DNA of 64,000 bases from Comamonadaceae bacterium (GCA_947371915.1 CANBRM010000003.1:1-64000), one strand, 5' to 3'. Positions 1 to 9,276 are shown, numbered from the stretch's first letter. Notes: generated by a model from the letters alone, not told the origin. Numbers and translations: made by a program.

Positions 1-1
1 C

Positions 2-1030
2 GAGCACCTAGAGTCAGAAGCACTGGGCCACGAGGACCAGTTTGAAGCCCTAGGCCGCATCGAAGTGGGGCTCTCTCCCCATGTCAAAGCCAATCCCAAG
101 AAGCAAGAGGACGTTCTGTTCAACAAAGAGCTGTACGAGTTGCAGGCCCGTCGCTCGGCCGCACGCTGGGCAGCCGACCTGCTGCGCAGCCGCGCTGAAA
201 CGCAAAAGCTGTCGCTAGAACTAGTTAAGACCATGCAGGACACCCTAAGAAACCGCAGTGGTGAAACCGGCCACGCGCTGAACTACAAAGAGCGCATCGA
301 GGCCATCAAACTCGCCTTTTTGCAAAACATCACCGAAGGCTATTCCCGCTTGCGCGCTGCGGCCGAGGGGGTCACTGTGGTCTATGGCGCCGCCGCCGCC
401 GGCCCAGGCACCCCCCCCTTGCCCATCAAAATATTCCCCGACCTGCAAAGCAGCAAAGAGGTGGAAATTGGCTATGCCGACCGCCTGATGGACTGGGTGC
501 GCGACACCCTGTTCGTGCTCGAACGACTGCATGCCTATGCCCACGAGTACCGCCTGTTGGTGTCTCTAAAAACCATGCAGGCCCGCAACAAGGGTGTGTT
601 CCAGCCCGTAGCAGGGGGCAAGTACGGATTCACGCTGAGCAAGGCCGACCTAGGCAACATGAGCTATTTGCGGGTCAGCCAATTGCGGGTGCATGTCGTG
701 CCTCGCCAGTTCAACAACACTGACGAGGTCAGCTACCGCGTCCGCTACGCCAGTTACAGCGGGCGGTTGAGCCTGCCTTCGCAAGGCGCGCTCGGCAGCA
801 TCTCGATGGAGGTGCTGTCACTGCCAGAGTTCCGCTTTGGCGACGCCGAGGGCTATGCCGAACGATCTGGCCCCCACTTGCAAAGTGCCAGCTACCGCAA
901 CGCCAACCCTGTGGGCGACTGGACCCTCAGCCTCAACGGTAGCCACCATGCCGACGCGGCCGACGCCGCACCCTATGACATCTGGGTCGAGCTGGTTGTG
1001 CTGGGCGTGCGGCGGCCTGGCCAAGCCTGA
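2..1030 (+). CDS. C-terminal part of a large protein of unknown function (5' end outside window; coiled-coil then beta-rich C-terminus)
   Basis: Frame 2 is open from the window edge through the listed 65..1030 ORF (EHLESEALGHEDQFEALGRIEVGLSPHVK...), so the listed GTG start is probably internal. Helical Arg/Glu-rich region followed by a beta-rich end (GDWTLSLNG...IWVELVVLG). Confidence 0.6.
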   Translation, partial: EHLESEALGHEDQFEALGRIEVGLSPHVKANPKKQEDVLFNKELYELQARRSAARWAADLLRSRAETQKLSLELVKTMQDTLRNRSGETGHALNYKERIEAIKLAFLQNITEGYSRLRAAAEGVTVVYGAAAAGPGTPPLPIKIFPDLQSSKEVEIGYADRLMDWVRDTLFVLERLHAYAHEYRLLVSLKTMQARNKGVFQPVAGGKYGFTLSKADLGNMSYLRVSQLRVHVVPRQFNNTDEVSYRVRYASYSGRLSLPSQGALGSISMEVLSLPEFRFGDAEGYAERSGPHLQSASYRNANPVGDWTLSLNGSHHADAADAAPYDIWVELVVLGVRRPGQA

Positions 1031-1052
1031 TGGCCTAAAACCGCTGCCCGCA

Positions 1053-1244
1053 ACTTACTCACGTGACGCCGATGGCGGTTTCATGGCTCGTAGTCCCAGT
1101 ATGCTGAATGTCGGCGTTTCACGCGCAAAAGATTATTTTCTTGTGTTTGGCGACATGTCCATATTCAATCCAATTGACAAGGGGTCGCCACGCGGACTTC
1201 TTGCGTCATTTTTGTTCGCAGAAGAATCCAACGCAATACAGTAA
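1053..1244 (+). pseudogene. 3' remnant of a superfamily 1 (UPF1/DNA2-like) helicase
   Basis: Translation TYSRDADGGFMARSPSMLNVGVSRAKDYFLVFGDMSIFNP...GLLASFLF carries the SF1 helicase C-terminal motif (LNVAVSRAKD-FLVFGDM); no upstream helicase core in frame. Confidence 0.7.
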
Positions 1245-1271
1245 GTACCGGCGGGTGATGAGATCGATTGG

Positions 1272-1784
1272 TCAGTCCTGCTGAACCATTCCAGCCAAAC
1301 CTGTTCCCAAGTTCAGACTGTGACGGCGAGATTGTGCAAGAAGTTGACCCCAGTCATCGGGCGGGTGGCCTGATTCCAGCATTTTGCGAAACACTCGGTA
1401 CGCGTCTTCGTTGCTTTCGAAAGCACGTTTGGTGTCTTCGTCATTGACCCAAGCCAGCACGATCACCTTGCTGGGCGCGTGGTAGCGAAAAAACAGTCGG
1501 TACTGCTGAAAGAACTTCGCACGAAACCAGTGTTTGTGTTCTTCGCCGAGGGTGTTTCCTTGTCGGTATTCTGGCCGTGTTGGGTCTTGTGGGATGACAT
1601 CGAAAGCCAGCTTGGTAATGGCTGCCAAATGCTTTGTTGCGTTTTTCTTCACATACCCAACGGGGTCTTTTTCCTTAAGGGAGCTTACCTGTTGAACAAG
1701 AGCATCAAGTTGGGAAATGAACAATGGGTGTGCGAATACTGTCCAACTGTGAAAGACTAGCGGTGCGGGATTCGCCGCATTCAT
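1272..1784 (-). CDS. yhaV: type II toxin-antitoxin system toxin, YhaV family
   Basis: 170 aa; YhaV-like (FHSWTVFAHPLFISQLDAL..., EYRQGNTLGEEHKHWFRAKFFQQYRLFFRYH, VLAWVNDEDTKRAFES..DAY.VF..ML..G.PPDDW); 4-nt overlap with upstream prlF. Confidence 0.93.
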   Translation of the reverse strand: MNAANPAPLVFHSWTVFAHPLFISQLDALVQQVSSLKEKDPVGYVKKNATKHLAAITKLAFDVIPQDPTRPEYRQGNTLGEEHKHWFRAKFFQQYRLFFRYHAPSKVIVLAWVNDEDTKRAFESNEDAYRVFRKMLESGHPPDDWGQLLAQSRRHSLNLGTGLAGMVQQD

Positions 1785-2110
1785 TCATTGTCTGCCGACA
1801 GTGGTGAATCAAGGTCCACTTCAATGCCCATGGTAAGTGACCGCAGGCGTTGCACGAAGCTGGCGTCCAAGGCTTGCAAGCGATCTGGATTCTCGGAAAT
1901 GTCGCTGGTTAGAAAGCCCAAAAACTTACCGAGTACAGGGTCGTCAGTCTCCGTGACTTCAGCACGACTGAGAACGACTTCACCATTGGGGCGAATGGAG
2001 TAGTGAACCTTGTCGCGTTTGCCCAAGCGAAGACTGCGGCGTACCATTTCTGGCACCGTGGTCTGGTAGCGGTCGGTCAGCGTGGATTCAACTTCGAGGG
2101 TGGTTGGCAT
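1781..2110 (-). CDS. prlF: type II toxin-antitoxin system antitoxin, PrlF (SohA) family
   Basis: 109 aa with AbrB-like N-terminus (LEVESTLTDRYQTTVPEMVRRSLRLGKRDKVHYSI) and PrlF C-terminus (DPVLGKFLGFLTSDI..NP..L), paired with yhaV. Confidence 0.93.
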   Translation of the reverse strand: MPTTLEVESTLTDRYQTTVPEMVRRSLRLGKRDKVHYSIRPNGEVVLSRAEVTETDDPVLGKFLGFLTSDISENPDRLQALDASFVQRLRSLTMGIEVDLDSPLSADNE

Positions 2111-2141
2111 AGGGTCTCCAATTTAGAGAAGATGCCCCAAT

Positions 2142-2161
2142 GGTAATGCGATTGCATTACC
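2142..2161 (-). promoter_or_regulatory. perfect inverted repeat GGTAATGC-GATT-GCATTACC upstream of prlF-yhaV, candidate autoregulatory operator
   Basis: 8-bp perfect arms separated by 4 nt, about 31 bp upstream of the prlF start. Confidence 0.65.
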
Positions 2162-2507
2162 GTGTCAATGCAGTCGCCTTAATTTCATTGACGTTCAGCT
2201 AATTTGTCTGAACAATGCAGGTGTCACATTCAAGGGTACCATAAAATTTGGGACGCTTGTAACGCAAGGTTGAAAAAAACCTATGTGGATCAACAGCTTA
2301 GGCGGTGGAGGGGGAGAGTCCCGTCTTCTAAGTTACGAGCACCAAATCGAACAAGGGCAAACCAAATCAACAAAGCCAGAAAAACCGGCACGATCTAGGC
2401 TCTTTTCGGACTTTATCAGGTTTCAGCAGGCGCGAGGTTTGAACATTATCCGTGACTACCTCTACCAAAACGTGCTGGCGAAGAGGATGGTGAGTTAGTC
2501 GATCTAA

Positions 2508-2618
2508 ATCTATAACGAAGAGCGACTGCACACGTCCCTAAAATACAAAACGCCCGATGAAGTTCACCGAGCGGCTATAAGAGGCAGAGGCTCCAATTTG
2601 TTAATCGTCAAGTTTTAG
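2508..2618 (+). pseudogene. 3' remnant of an IS3-family transposase (OrfB integrase core C-terminus)
   Basis: Translation IYNEERLHTSLKYKTPDEVHRAAIRGRGSNLLIVKF* matches the IS3 OrfB terminal motif (YNEERPHSSLGYKTPAEF). Confidence 0.8.
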
Positions 2619-2710
2619 TAGGACTGGGTATTATCAAAAAATCGAAAATCTATGAATTCGAGTGAAAACAACAACCCCACTGAATCTGCTATTCGCCCTA
2701 AACTGCTATG

Positions 2711-3119
2711 TGGCCTGATTTCGTTCTAGTTCCTGCTCCACTCAGCGATGCATGTGCACGATGGTCTGAACACCAATTGCAGTTGCCAAAAGCGTCTTCC
2801 CCGTGCCCAGACCAACTATTAGAACTACGTTTTGCACATTCTAAACAAACAAGACTTTGTGAAGCGTTCGGATTTGCACCTCGTTGACACCACTCTGGCT
2901 GAAGTCAAACCCTGAGAGATTACGATGCGTGGGGAACTTTGTTAACTTGACTTTGTAGCTGACGGAACGAACCTCTCGCTCAGCGACCTCAGCTTTGAGT
3001 AAGCTGTCTAAGATACTTTCAGGGCTCTAATACGTCGGCGAAGCCTACTTTTCAACTGACTGAGCCATCCAGCGAAGTTTGAGCAATTTGAGTGTTTGGA
3101 TCATTGCACTAGACTGCAT
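2711..3119 (-). pseudogene. degenerate IS21-family istB helper ATPase
   Basis: Minus-strand reading MQSSAMIQTLKLLKLRWMAQSVEK*ASPTY*SPESILDSLLKAEVAEREVRSVSYKVKLTKFPTHRNLSGFDFSQSGVNEVQIRTLHKVLFV*NVQNVVLIVGLGTGKTLLATAIGVQTIVHMHR*: IstB motifs with several in-frame stops, C-terminus missing. Confidence 0.85.
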
Positions 3120-3460
3120 GGCGATCCTCTCTTAAGTTGTCGTAACGAATGACGTTGGCCTGTGACTCAACGTTTGACTACGTGGATCAAATTTGGATGT
3201 GAATTTTTAGGTTTAGAGGATCACTATTGGATGCAATTCAACAATTAAAGCTTAGGAATCAGCGTAGCACCAAAATTATTATTATCATCAATATAATAAA
3301 TATCAGGTAAAATGAGACCAAAATGATACCGGTGAAAACACCAAAATTAACAACACTTGCGATTCTGTTTTTAGTGTGGTGTTCTGGCGAATTTTCGAAA
3401 GATATTTGTGAATACCATTAATTGAAAAAATGGAAGAATTGCTACCCCATTGGATTGCAT

Positions 3461-3745
3461 ATGAAAAACTTATTCACGCACACAGCTTCCGAAACTTTGA
3501 GCGTCCCATCAAGTTTAGATGATTATGCAATGGTTCAGCAACTTCGAGAGCAATTACAAGTTGCGTGGCTCAAAGTATATTTATCCAAGGCAGTCAATAA
3601 AGGAGAACAGATAAATTTAATTCGCATAATTGAAATTGTGAAAACATTCAAAACCAATCAATGTGTATTTATTGTGAATAAAAATAATAATTGCAGAACT
3701 CTTGCTGGCCGTGTTTGTGCCGTGCAAGGAGCCATGCGCAAATGA
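3461..3745 (+). CDS. hypothetical protein preceding an XRE-STAND regulator
   Basis: ORF 3422..3745; its stop overlaps the ATG of the next gene (ATGA at 3742), suggesting translational coupling. Start may be the TTG at 3422 or the ATG at 3461. Confidence 0.5.
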   Translation: MKNLFTHTASETLSVPSSLDDYAMVQQLREQLQVAWLKVYLSKAVNKGEQINLIRIIEIVKTFKTNQCVFIVNKNNNCRTLAGRVCAVQGAMRK

Positions 3746-6603
3746 GTAATTCTTCTTTCACGTTAGACCAGGCCTCGAATCGCAATGCCATCAGCGATGG
3801 ACGGGTTTTATTAAACACGGCACTACTTAAGCAGCTGCGTCTAGAAAGCGGTTTTAGTCAAGCCAAATTGGCTGAGGTGGCGCGTGATAAGCGACAACCT
3901 TTATCAATTGCATCCATCAAACGGGCTGAGTTAGGTGATCCAGTTATTTACCGCACGGCGCTCCAACTGGCTAGTCTGTTCAATGTCAATGTCAATGATC
4001 TTATTATTCAGCCATCAACGGCAAGGCGAAGTGATTTCGAGTTGATCTCGAGGCCGCATGAATTGCAAATGATCGGACGAGAGTCCGAGTTGCATCAGGT
4101 TCAATTTGCTCTTAAACACACATTGCAAACACGTCAAAGTCGGCTGGTGTACCTGCGTGGTGTGGCGGGTATTGGTAAAACCTGTTTATTCGAACAAATT
4201 CGTCTCATGACTCGAGAAATCGGTTACCGCACAGCCTGCTGTGCAGTGTCCAGTCCTCTTTTGAGCGATAGCAAAAACATGTTGGCTGTGCTGACTCAAG
4301 CGCTTTTATCGTCGGGTGATGAAGATTCACCAGAGGCATTGACAGAGCGCGTGGCACGGCTCGATTTGGAGTCTTCACTTCGCTGCCAAATTCTGGGTTT
4401 TATGGGGCTGCCACTTAGCGAAGAGGAGCAGCAACTACAAGCGTCAATGACGCACACTGTCAGGCAGGAAAAACAGCGTAAAGCTGTAGTTCAAGCGATT
4501 GATGCCCTTGCAAAAGACAGTCAACTGGCTTTGATGATCGAGGATCTGCACTGGGCTGATGAGGTCAGCATACCGATGCTCAGTTTGATCATTTATGAAA
4601 CGCGTTGCCTGCCCCTGATATGGGTCATCACTTCTCGTTACGAGCAAGATCCACTCGACACTCGCATTCGCCCCTACCTCGCGGATTACCCCGTCAACAT
4701 CATTGAACTAGCACCGCTGCCTGCACACGAAGCCCAAAGACTTGCCTTACAAGTTTTACCAGACAACCCAGGGCGTCGACAAGCATGTATTGATCAAGCC
4801 CAAGGCAACCCTTTATTCCTTACTCAACTGCTGCTCAGCAAAGATGACATGGGATTGCCTCAGTCCTTGATGGAACTGATTCGCTTGAAATTAACAGCGC
4901 TCAACGACATTGACCGTGAAGCCATTCAAATTGCGGCCACCATACAAGGTGAATTTAGCCTGACGATGCTACAAACGCTGATGCGCATGCCGCAATATTC
5001 TGCTGCCACGCGTTCTCAGCAAATCCCCGGTTCATGGGTTGGCATGACCAAAATTAGCCTACCGCACTACTCTGCGGCTAATTTGGGGCAACACAATTTG
5101 GTGCGCCACTGTGCCAATAACCACCTGATGTTTGTGCATGACCTGATCATGCGCGGCATTGAAGCTCAAATCCCTGATGAATTACGCCGTGACTACCATG
5201 CGCGTATCGCAAGGTATTACGCTGCGCAAGATGCACGCTTGCACGCGATTCACCTTACAAAAGCCAACGATCCAGGTGCACCTCAAGCCCTGTTGATTGC
5301 CGTCAAAGACTGCTGTGCTTCATACCATTTCACGGAAGCGCTGGAACTGCTGCGTTTATACGAGCAGATTGATTTTGCAACGTTGGACTCCTATCAAAAT
5401 CACTTGTTGCATGGGCGTGTGTTGGCTGCGATGGGTAACAACCAGGCCGCATGTGAACATCAAGAAAAAGCGTTAGAACAATCCAGCGAGCTAGAGCAAG
5501 CGTTGACTGTGGTGGTTGAACTGGCTCGCACACTGAATGTGTTGGACAAGCTCGCACTTGAAGAGGCGCTGCTTGCAAAGTACATCTCACAAGCAAAAGC
5601 TGCAAATTGCCAAGGCCCATTGGGACAGTTGCTTTATCTGCAAGGCACCCTCTATTTTCCCAAGGGCGATTACAAGCGATCAAGAGAGCTGCACTTAGAG
5701 GCAAGGCAAGTCGCTCAAAGCACCAAAGATGTACGCACGGAAGCCCTTGCTTTGAGTGGCTTGGGTGACTCCTATTACGCGCAAGGTTGGATGATCAAGG
5801 CTACCGACATTTTCCGAATTTGTCTGACATTATGTGAAGCACATGGATTGGCAGACGTGGAAGCTTCCAACCGCTTTATGCTTGCCACGACGCGCCTGTA
5901 CCTCAATGAAACGCCGCAGGCCTTGCAAGATGCATTGGCATCCGCCCAATTGGGGGGCAGCGTGGGCAATTTACGCGCTGAAATCGTCTCACGACTTACG
6001 GCTGGCTGGCTCTACAGTTCGCAAGGCGCCGTGGCAGAAGCCTTGGAGCAATACGAATGCGCCTTGCAGATTGCACACAACATCAGTGCCAATCGGTTTG
6101 TTCCATTTTTGCTTGAAGGCGTAGCCAAATGTCACCACATAGCTGGGCGCACCGCGCAAGCCATTGAAACAATTCGTAAAGCCTGGACCTTGGTTGAAGA
6201 GCAGAACTTGCACCGATTCATTGGGCCTTGGGTGCTCGGAACGCGTTCTATTGTTGAGCGAGATGAAAGCTTGCGTTCGCAAGCCATCGACTTGGGTTTA
6301 AAGCTCATTCAAAACGGCAGCGTTGCGCACAACCACTATCGGTTTTATGTCTCCGCAGGTGAGGCTGCCGTTCAAAGTCGTAACGCGGCGCGCGCCTCCC
6401 ACATGGCAGATTTGCTTGAACAGTTCACCGCTGATCAGCCATGCCCATGGGCTGATCACCATATTCAATTGATTCGTCAGCATGTGCGCTTGTTGTTGCA
6501 ACCTTTTAAAAAGGACGATGAGCAACTGCAAATTTTGATCGCAGATGGCAAAAAGCTTGGCCTGTCTTTTGTCGCACCTCAACTGCATCAGCAATTGAAT
6601 TAA
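3742..6603 (+). CDS. XRE-type HTH / STAND-like AAA ATPase / TPR regulator
   Basis: N-terminal HTH (LLKQLRLESGFSQAKLAEVARDKRQPLSIASIKRAELG), Walker A GVAGIGKT, Walker B-like LALMIEDLHWAD, C-terminal TPR-like helices. Start trimmed to MSNSSFTLD at 3742. Confidence 0.85.
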   Translation: MSNSSFTLDQASNRNAISDGRVLLNTALLKQLRLESGFSQAKLAEVARDKRQPLSIASIKRAELGDPVIYRTALQLASLFNVNVNDLIIQPSTARRSDFELISRPHELQMIGRESELHQVQFALKHTLQTRQSRLVYLRGVAGIGKTCLFEQIRLMTREIGYRTACCAVSSPLLSDSKNMLAVLTQALLSSGDEDSPEALTERVARLDLESSLRCQILGFMGLPLSEEEQQLQASMTHTVRQEKQRKAVVQAIDALAKDSQLALMIEDLHWADEVSIPMLSLIIYETRCLPLIWVITSRYEQDPLDTRIRPYLADYPVNIIELAPLPAHEAQRLALQVLPDNPGRRQACIDQAQGNPLFLTQLLLSKDDMGLPQSLMELIRLKLTALNDIDREAIQIAATIQGEFSLTMLQTLMRMPQYSAATRSQQIPGSWVGMTKISLPHYSAANLGQHNLVRHCANNHLMFVHDLIMRGIEAQIPDELRRDYHARIARYYAAQDARLHAIHLTKANDPGAPQALLIAVKDCCASYHFTEALELLRLYEQIDFATLDSYQNHLLHGRVLAAMGNNQAACEHQEKALEQSSELEQALTVVVELARTLNVLDKLALEEALLAKYISQAKAANCQGPLGQLLYLQGTLYFPKGDYKRSRELHLEARQVAQSTKDVRTEALALSGLGDSYYAQGWMIKATDIFRICLTLCEAHGLADVEASNRFMLATTRLYLNETPQALQDALASAQLGGSVGNLRAEIVSRLTAGWLYSSQGAVAEALEQYECALQIAHNISANRFVPFLLEGVAKCHHIAGRTAQAIETIRKAWTLVEEQNLHRFIGPWVLGTRSIVERDESLRSQAIDLGLKLIQNGSVAHNHYRFYVSAGEAAVQSRNAARASHMADLLEQFTADQPCPWADHHIQLIRQHVRLLLQPFKKDDEQLQILIADGKKLGLSFVAPQLHQQLN

Positions 6604-6786
6604 AGAAATCTCGGCATGCAATTCGCGATGTAAGGTAGTGGTGGATTTACCATTGATGGTCAGAATCCGAGTGGTTATTTATTCAGTGCAGCAGGCAATG
6701 TCAACTGTTTGGCCGATTTGGCTAAATACGCACAATCTTCGAAAAGGTAAAACGAGCGGACTTTCGCTCTGAAGGTGAGGCGGTTT

Positions 6787-7032
6787 TCAGTCAATAGGAT
6801 CCCTTTGTCCTGGCTGCGTGGCATTGCGCCAGGGCACCGAAGCGACATACTGCGCGGTCAATGCATCTAAATTAATATCATGATCGTCTTCGCTGAACTC
6901 AAACGATCCGTACATGTTCATGTGTTGCCACGCCACCGGAGACATTGCGCTGATTGAACGCGATGGCTCAGTTATGAGTGAGCTGATTCCGTATTGATAC
7001 TGATAGGTGAGATTAGGGCTAAGAGAATTCAT
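6787..7032 (-). CDS. hypothetical protein, 81 aa
   Basis: ORF only; no recognised domain. Confidence 0.35.
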   Translation of the reverse strand: MNSLSPNLTYQYQYGISSLITEPSRSISAMSPVAWQHMNMYGSFEFSEDDHDINLDALTAQYVASVPWRNATQPGQRDPID

Positions 7033-7056
7033 AGATCACTTAATAGGTTGTAAAAA

Positions 7057-7332
7057 ATGGCCGCATCTAATTTTTCGAGTCTGATTTCGCAAGAAGAAAT
7101 GAATGCATTAATGTATGTCGAGGAGCCGTACCGCGATATGAAGAAATCGACGCACAACAGAGTTAGGAGGCAAAAGCTTACCTCTGTCATTGATGACCAA
7201 GATTCTATTGAGCAGCTAGATAGCTTATTAACGAGTATACAGCTCGAAATTTCGCAAGGGCATTCTTATTTGTTGCTGGACTTGGTCTTATCAGCTAAGA
7301 ATGTCATCAATCATTTGCGCATGGTTTTATAA
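7057..7332 (+). CDS. hypothetical protein, 91 aa, with FliM-N-like LISQEEMNALM motif
   Basis: ORF with an N-terminal segment resembling the CheY-binding peptide of FliM (LSQEEIDALL); remainder unknown. Confidence 0.45.
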   Translation: MAASNFSSLISQEEMNALMYVEEPYRDMKKSTHNRVRRQKLTSVIDDQDSIEQLDSLLTSIQLEISQGHSYLLLDLVLSAKNVINHLRMVL

Positions 7333-7368
7333 AAATTTATCAAGAATCTGGATGCCTAACGACGCCGC

Positions 7369-7530
7369 CTATGTCCATATCCAAAAAGAGCTGGCATGTC
7401 TGAGGGCTTCTACAACTTTATCTGGTAGACGGCTGATGTGATGCCCTAAGGTTGCACGATGAATGGTATAAAGGTCTATCGTTATCTGATGTTGTTGGGG
7501 TTGAGTTAGTTGATCGAAATCCATCCCCAT
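7369..7530 (-). CDS. putative small protein, 53 aa (not in supplied ORF track)
   Basis: Minus-strand reading MGMDFDQLTQPQQHQITIDLYTIHRATLGHHISRLPDKVVEALRHASSFWIWT*; upstream GAGGT Shine-Dalgarno-like sequence about 8 nt from the ATG. Confidence 0.35.
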   Translation of the reverse strand: MGMDFDQLTQPQQHQITIDLYTIHRATLGHHISRLPDKVVEALRHASSFWIWT

Positions 7531-8593
7531 AGTTGAAGACCTCAATTGGATGAGGCGCAGTGGAAATGTATTTTTGCAGAACTTTGTGAAGCAGTCTTGA
7601 TGAACGTCACATTTTATGGTAATTTAAAAATATGAATTCTTTAAATATCTAGCTCAATAAAGCCATGTATGAGGTGCGGAATGTGGGGCTCATGCTCCTG
7701 TGAATTTGGTTGACGTAAGAATCTTTAGTGCCAAGTTATATCAAACTCAGTGGTGGTTGGTTTTTATCTGAATGGTTTTCTGGCTTCGACTTTCCATTTC
7801 CGCATAACCTCTTAAATGTGCATGCCAGTTAGCTAGTTGCAAGTGTCAGCGAGATTGTGTTCGACACAGCCTTGTTGGTTGGTTTGTTCTTCCGCCTTTC
7901 GGCTTTGTCAGTGCTCCACATCATTTACATAGCGATGTACACGGTATTTGAGGTTGGCAGACGGAATCAGATTGAAACTGAGATGGGATAGGACTTCAAA
8001 GTGCCACTGATGATGGCGGTCATGTTGCTTGTGTTGGTGACGCAAGGTGCAGGTCGGTTTCCATTGGACTGTTTGGTGGGTTCAAACGCGGTTTCTAGCA
8101 TTTGATCGACGTTGGAATTGACACAAAGCGATTATTGGTAGTTTCTAAGCCGAGTAAGAACGCAAACCAGTTGTGCCTGCATCAGAACCTAGTTCACATG
8201 GAAAACGCAAACATGAAATGTAAAAATATATTTTCAAATTGACGTTGAACCTGTTGACCCCCATCCGACCGCAATTAGAAGCCTGATTTCGCAGACTACT
8301 TTGTCAAAATTGCAAGACTTTCACGGTTAATGCTGAGGTGATTAAAAAAACATGATGTATTATAAATAATTCCTTTTGAAGGTTTGGGAATAATTAATGT
8401 GATACACCTAAGTTTCATGTATGTTTTACATGCGCTCAAAATATGAATTAATAAATATTAAACCTCCAGATTGAGTGTATAAAATTTAAAAATCAATATT
8501 CCCATGGTCGACTTCATTTGATCCCAAAGTGATACTTGATACGCAGAAATCAACAAAGATAATAAAAATATTAAAATCAACAAAGGTGTGAGT

Positions 8594-9160
8594 ATGAAAA
8601 CTTTGCAAGAACAAGATTTCGACTGCTGCAGCACTGGCAAAGCAGCTCAAATACTGAATTATTCAATTGGCACCATACATCGGCTCGTCGAACGTGGTGA
8701 GTTGGAGGTGTGGAAAACCCTAGGCGGTCATCGAAGAATCACAATGTCGTCAATTCAAAGACTCTTAAATACGCCGAATATATCCAATATGCCAAAAATT
8801 GCCACATTGATTGCTTCTGAAACTGAAAAGTTGATGGAGTCATCTGCAAAGTTGAAATTTAAAAAGATATCAGTCTTAAAGTTTGAGTCAGTAATTGATT
8901 TCATTATGAAAATTGAAAAATCTCATATTAAATGTATGTTGGTTGATTCAGAATCAATTCCTGAGAATGAAGATTTATTGATATTTAAATGTGCACTCAA
9001 ACAAAAATCGTTACAGAATACAAAAATTATCATTTTCGTAAACAAATTTGGGCAATTTCGCTTTGAAAAAGAGTTGGCATTACCTAACGTGCATCTGATT
9101 CGGTCTTCTGCTGATATGATTTGGGTCAATGGCTTACTGACTGGCGTTTCAGGCATTTGA
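8594..9160 (+). CDS. excisionase/MerR-type HTH DNA-binding protein with a degenerate receiver-like C-terminus
   Basis: CCSTGKAAQILNYSIGTIHRLVERGELEVWKTLGGHRRITMSSIQRLL is a typical HTH_17/MerR-like motif; C-terminal alternating beta/alpha pattern. Confidence 0.75.
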   Translation: MKTLQEQDFDCCSTGKAAQILNYSIGTIHRLVERGELEVWKTLGGHRRITMSSIQRLLNTPNISNMPKIATLIASETEKLMESSAKLKFKKISVLKFESVIDFIMKIEKSHIKCMLVDSESIPENEDLLIFKCALKQKSLQNTKIIIFVNKFGQFRFEKELALPNVHLIRSSADMIWVNGLLTGVSGI

Positions 9161-9276
9161 TACGGTGTGATTATTTAGCGTGAATTTTATATAAAAATTT
9201 TCAAAAAAGCGTTGCAATCAGATGCTGCAGTTATATAACGTGAATTCATGACATTCCTAAAACTGGCGCTGTCTTA

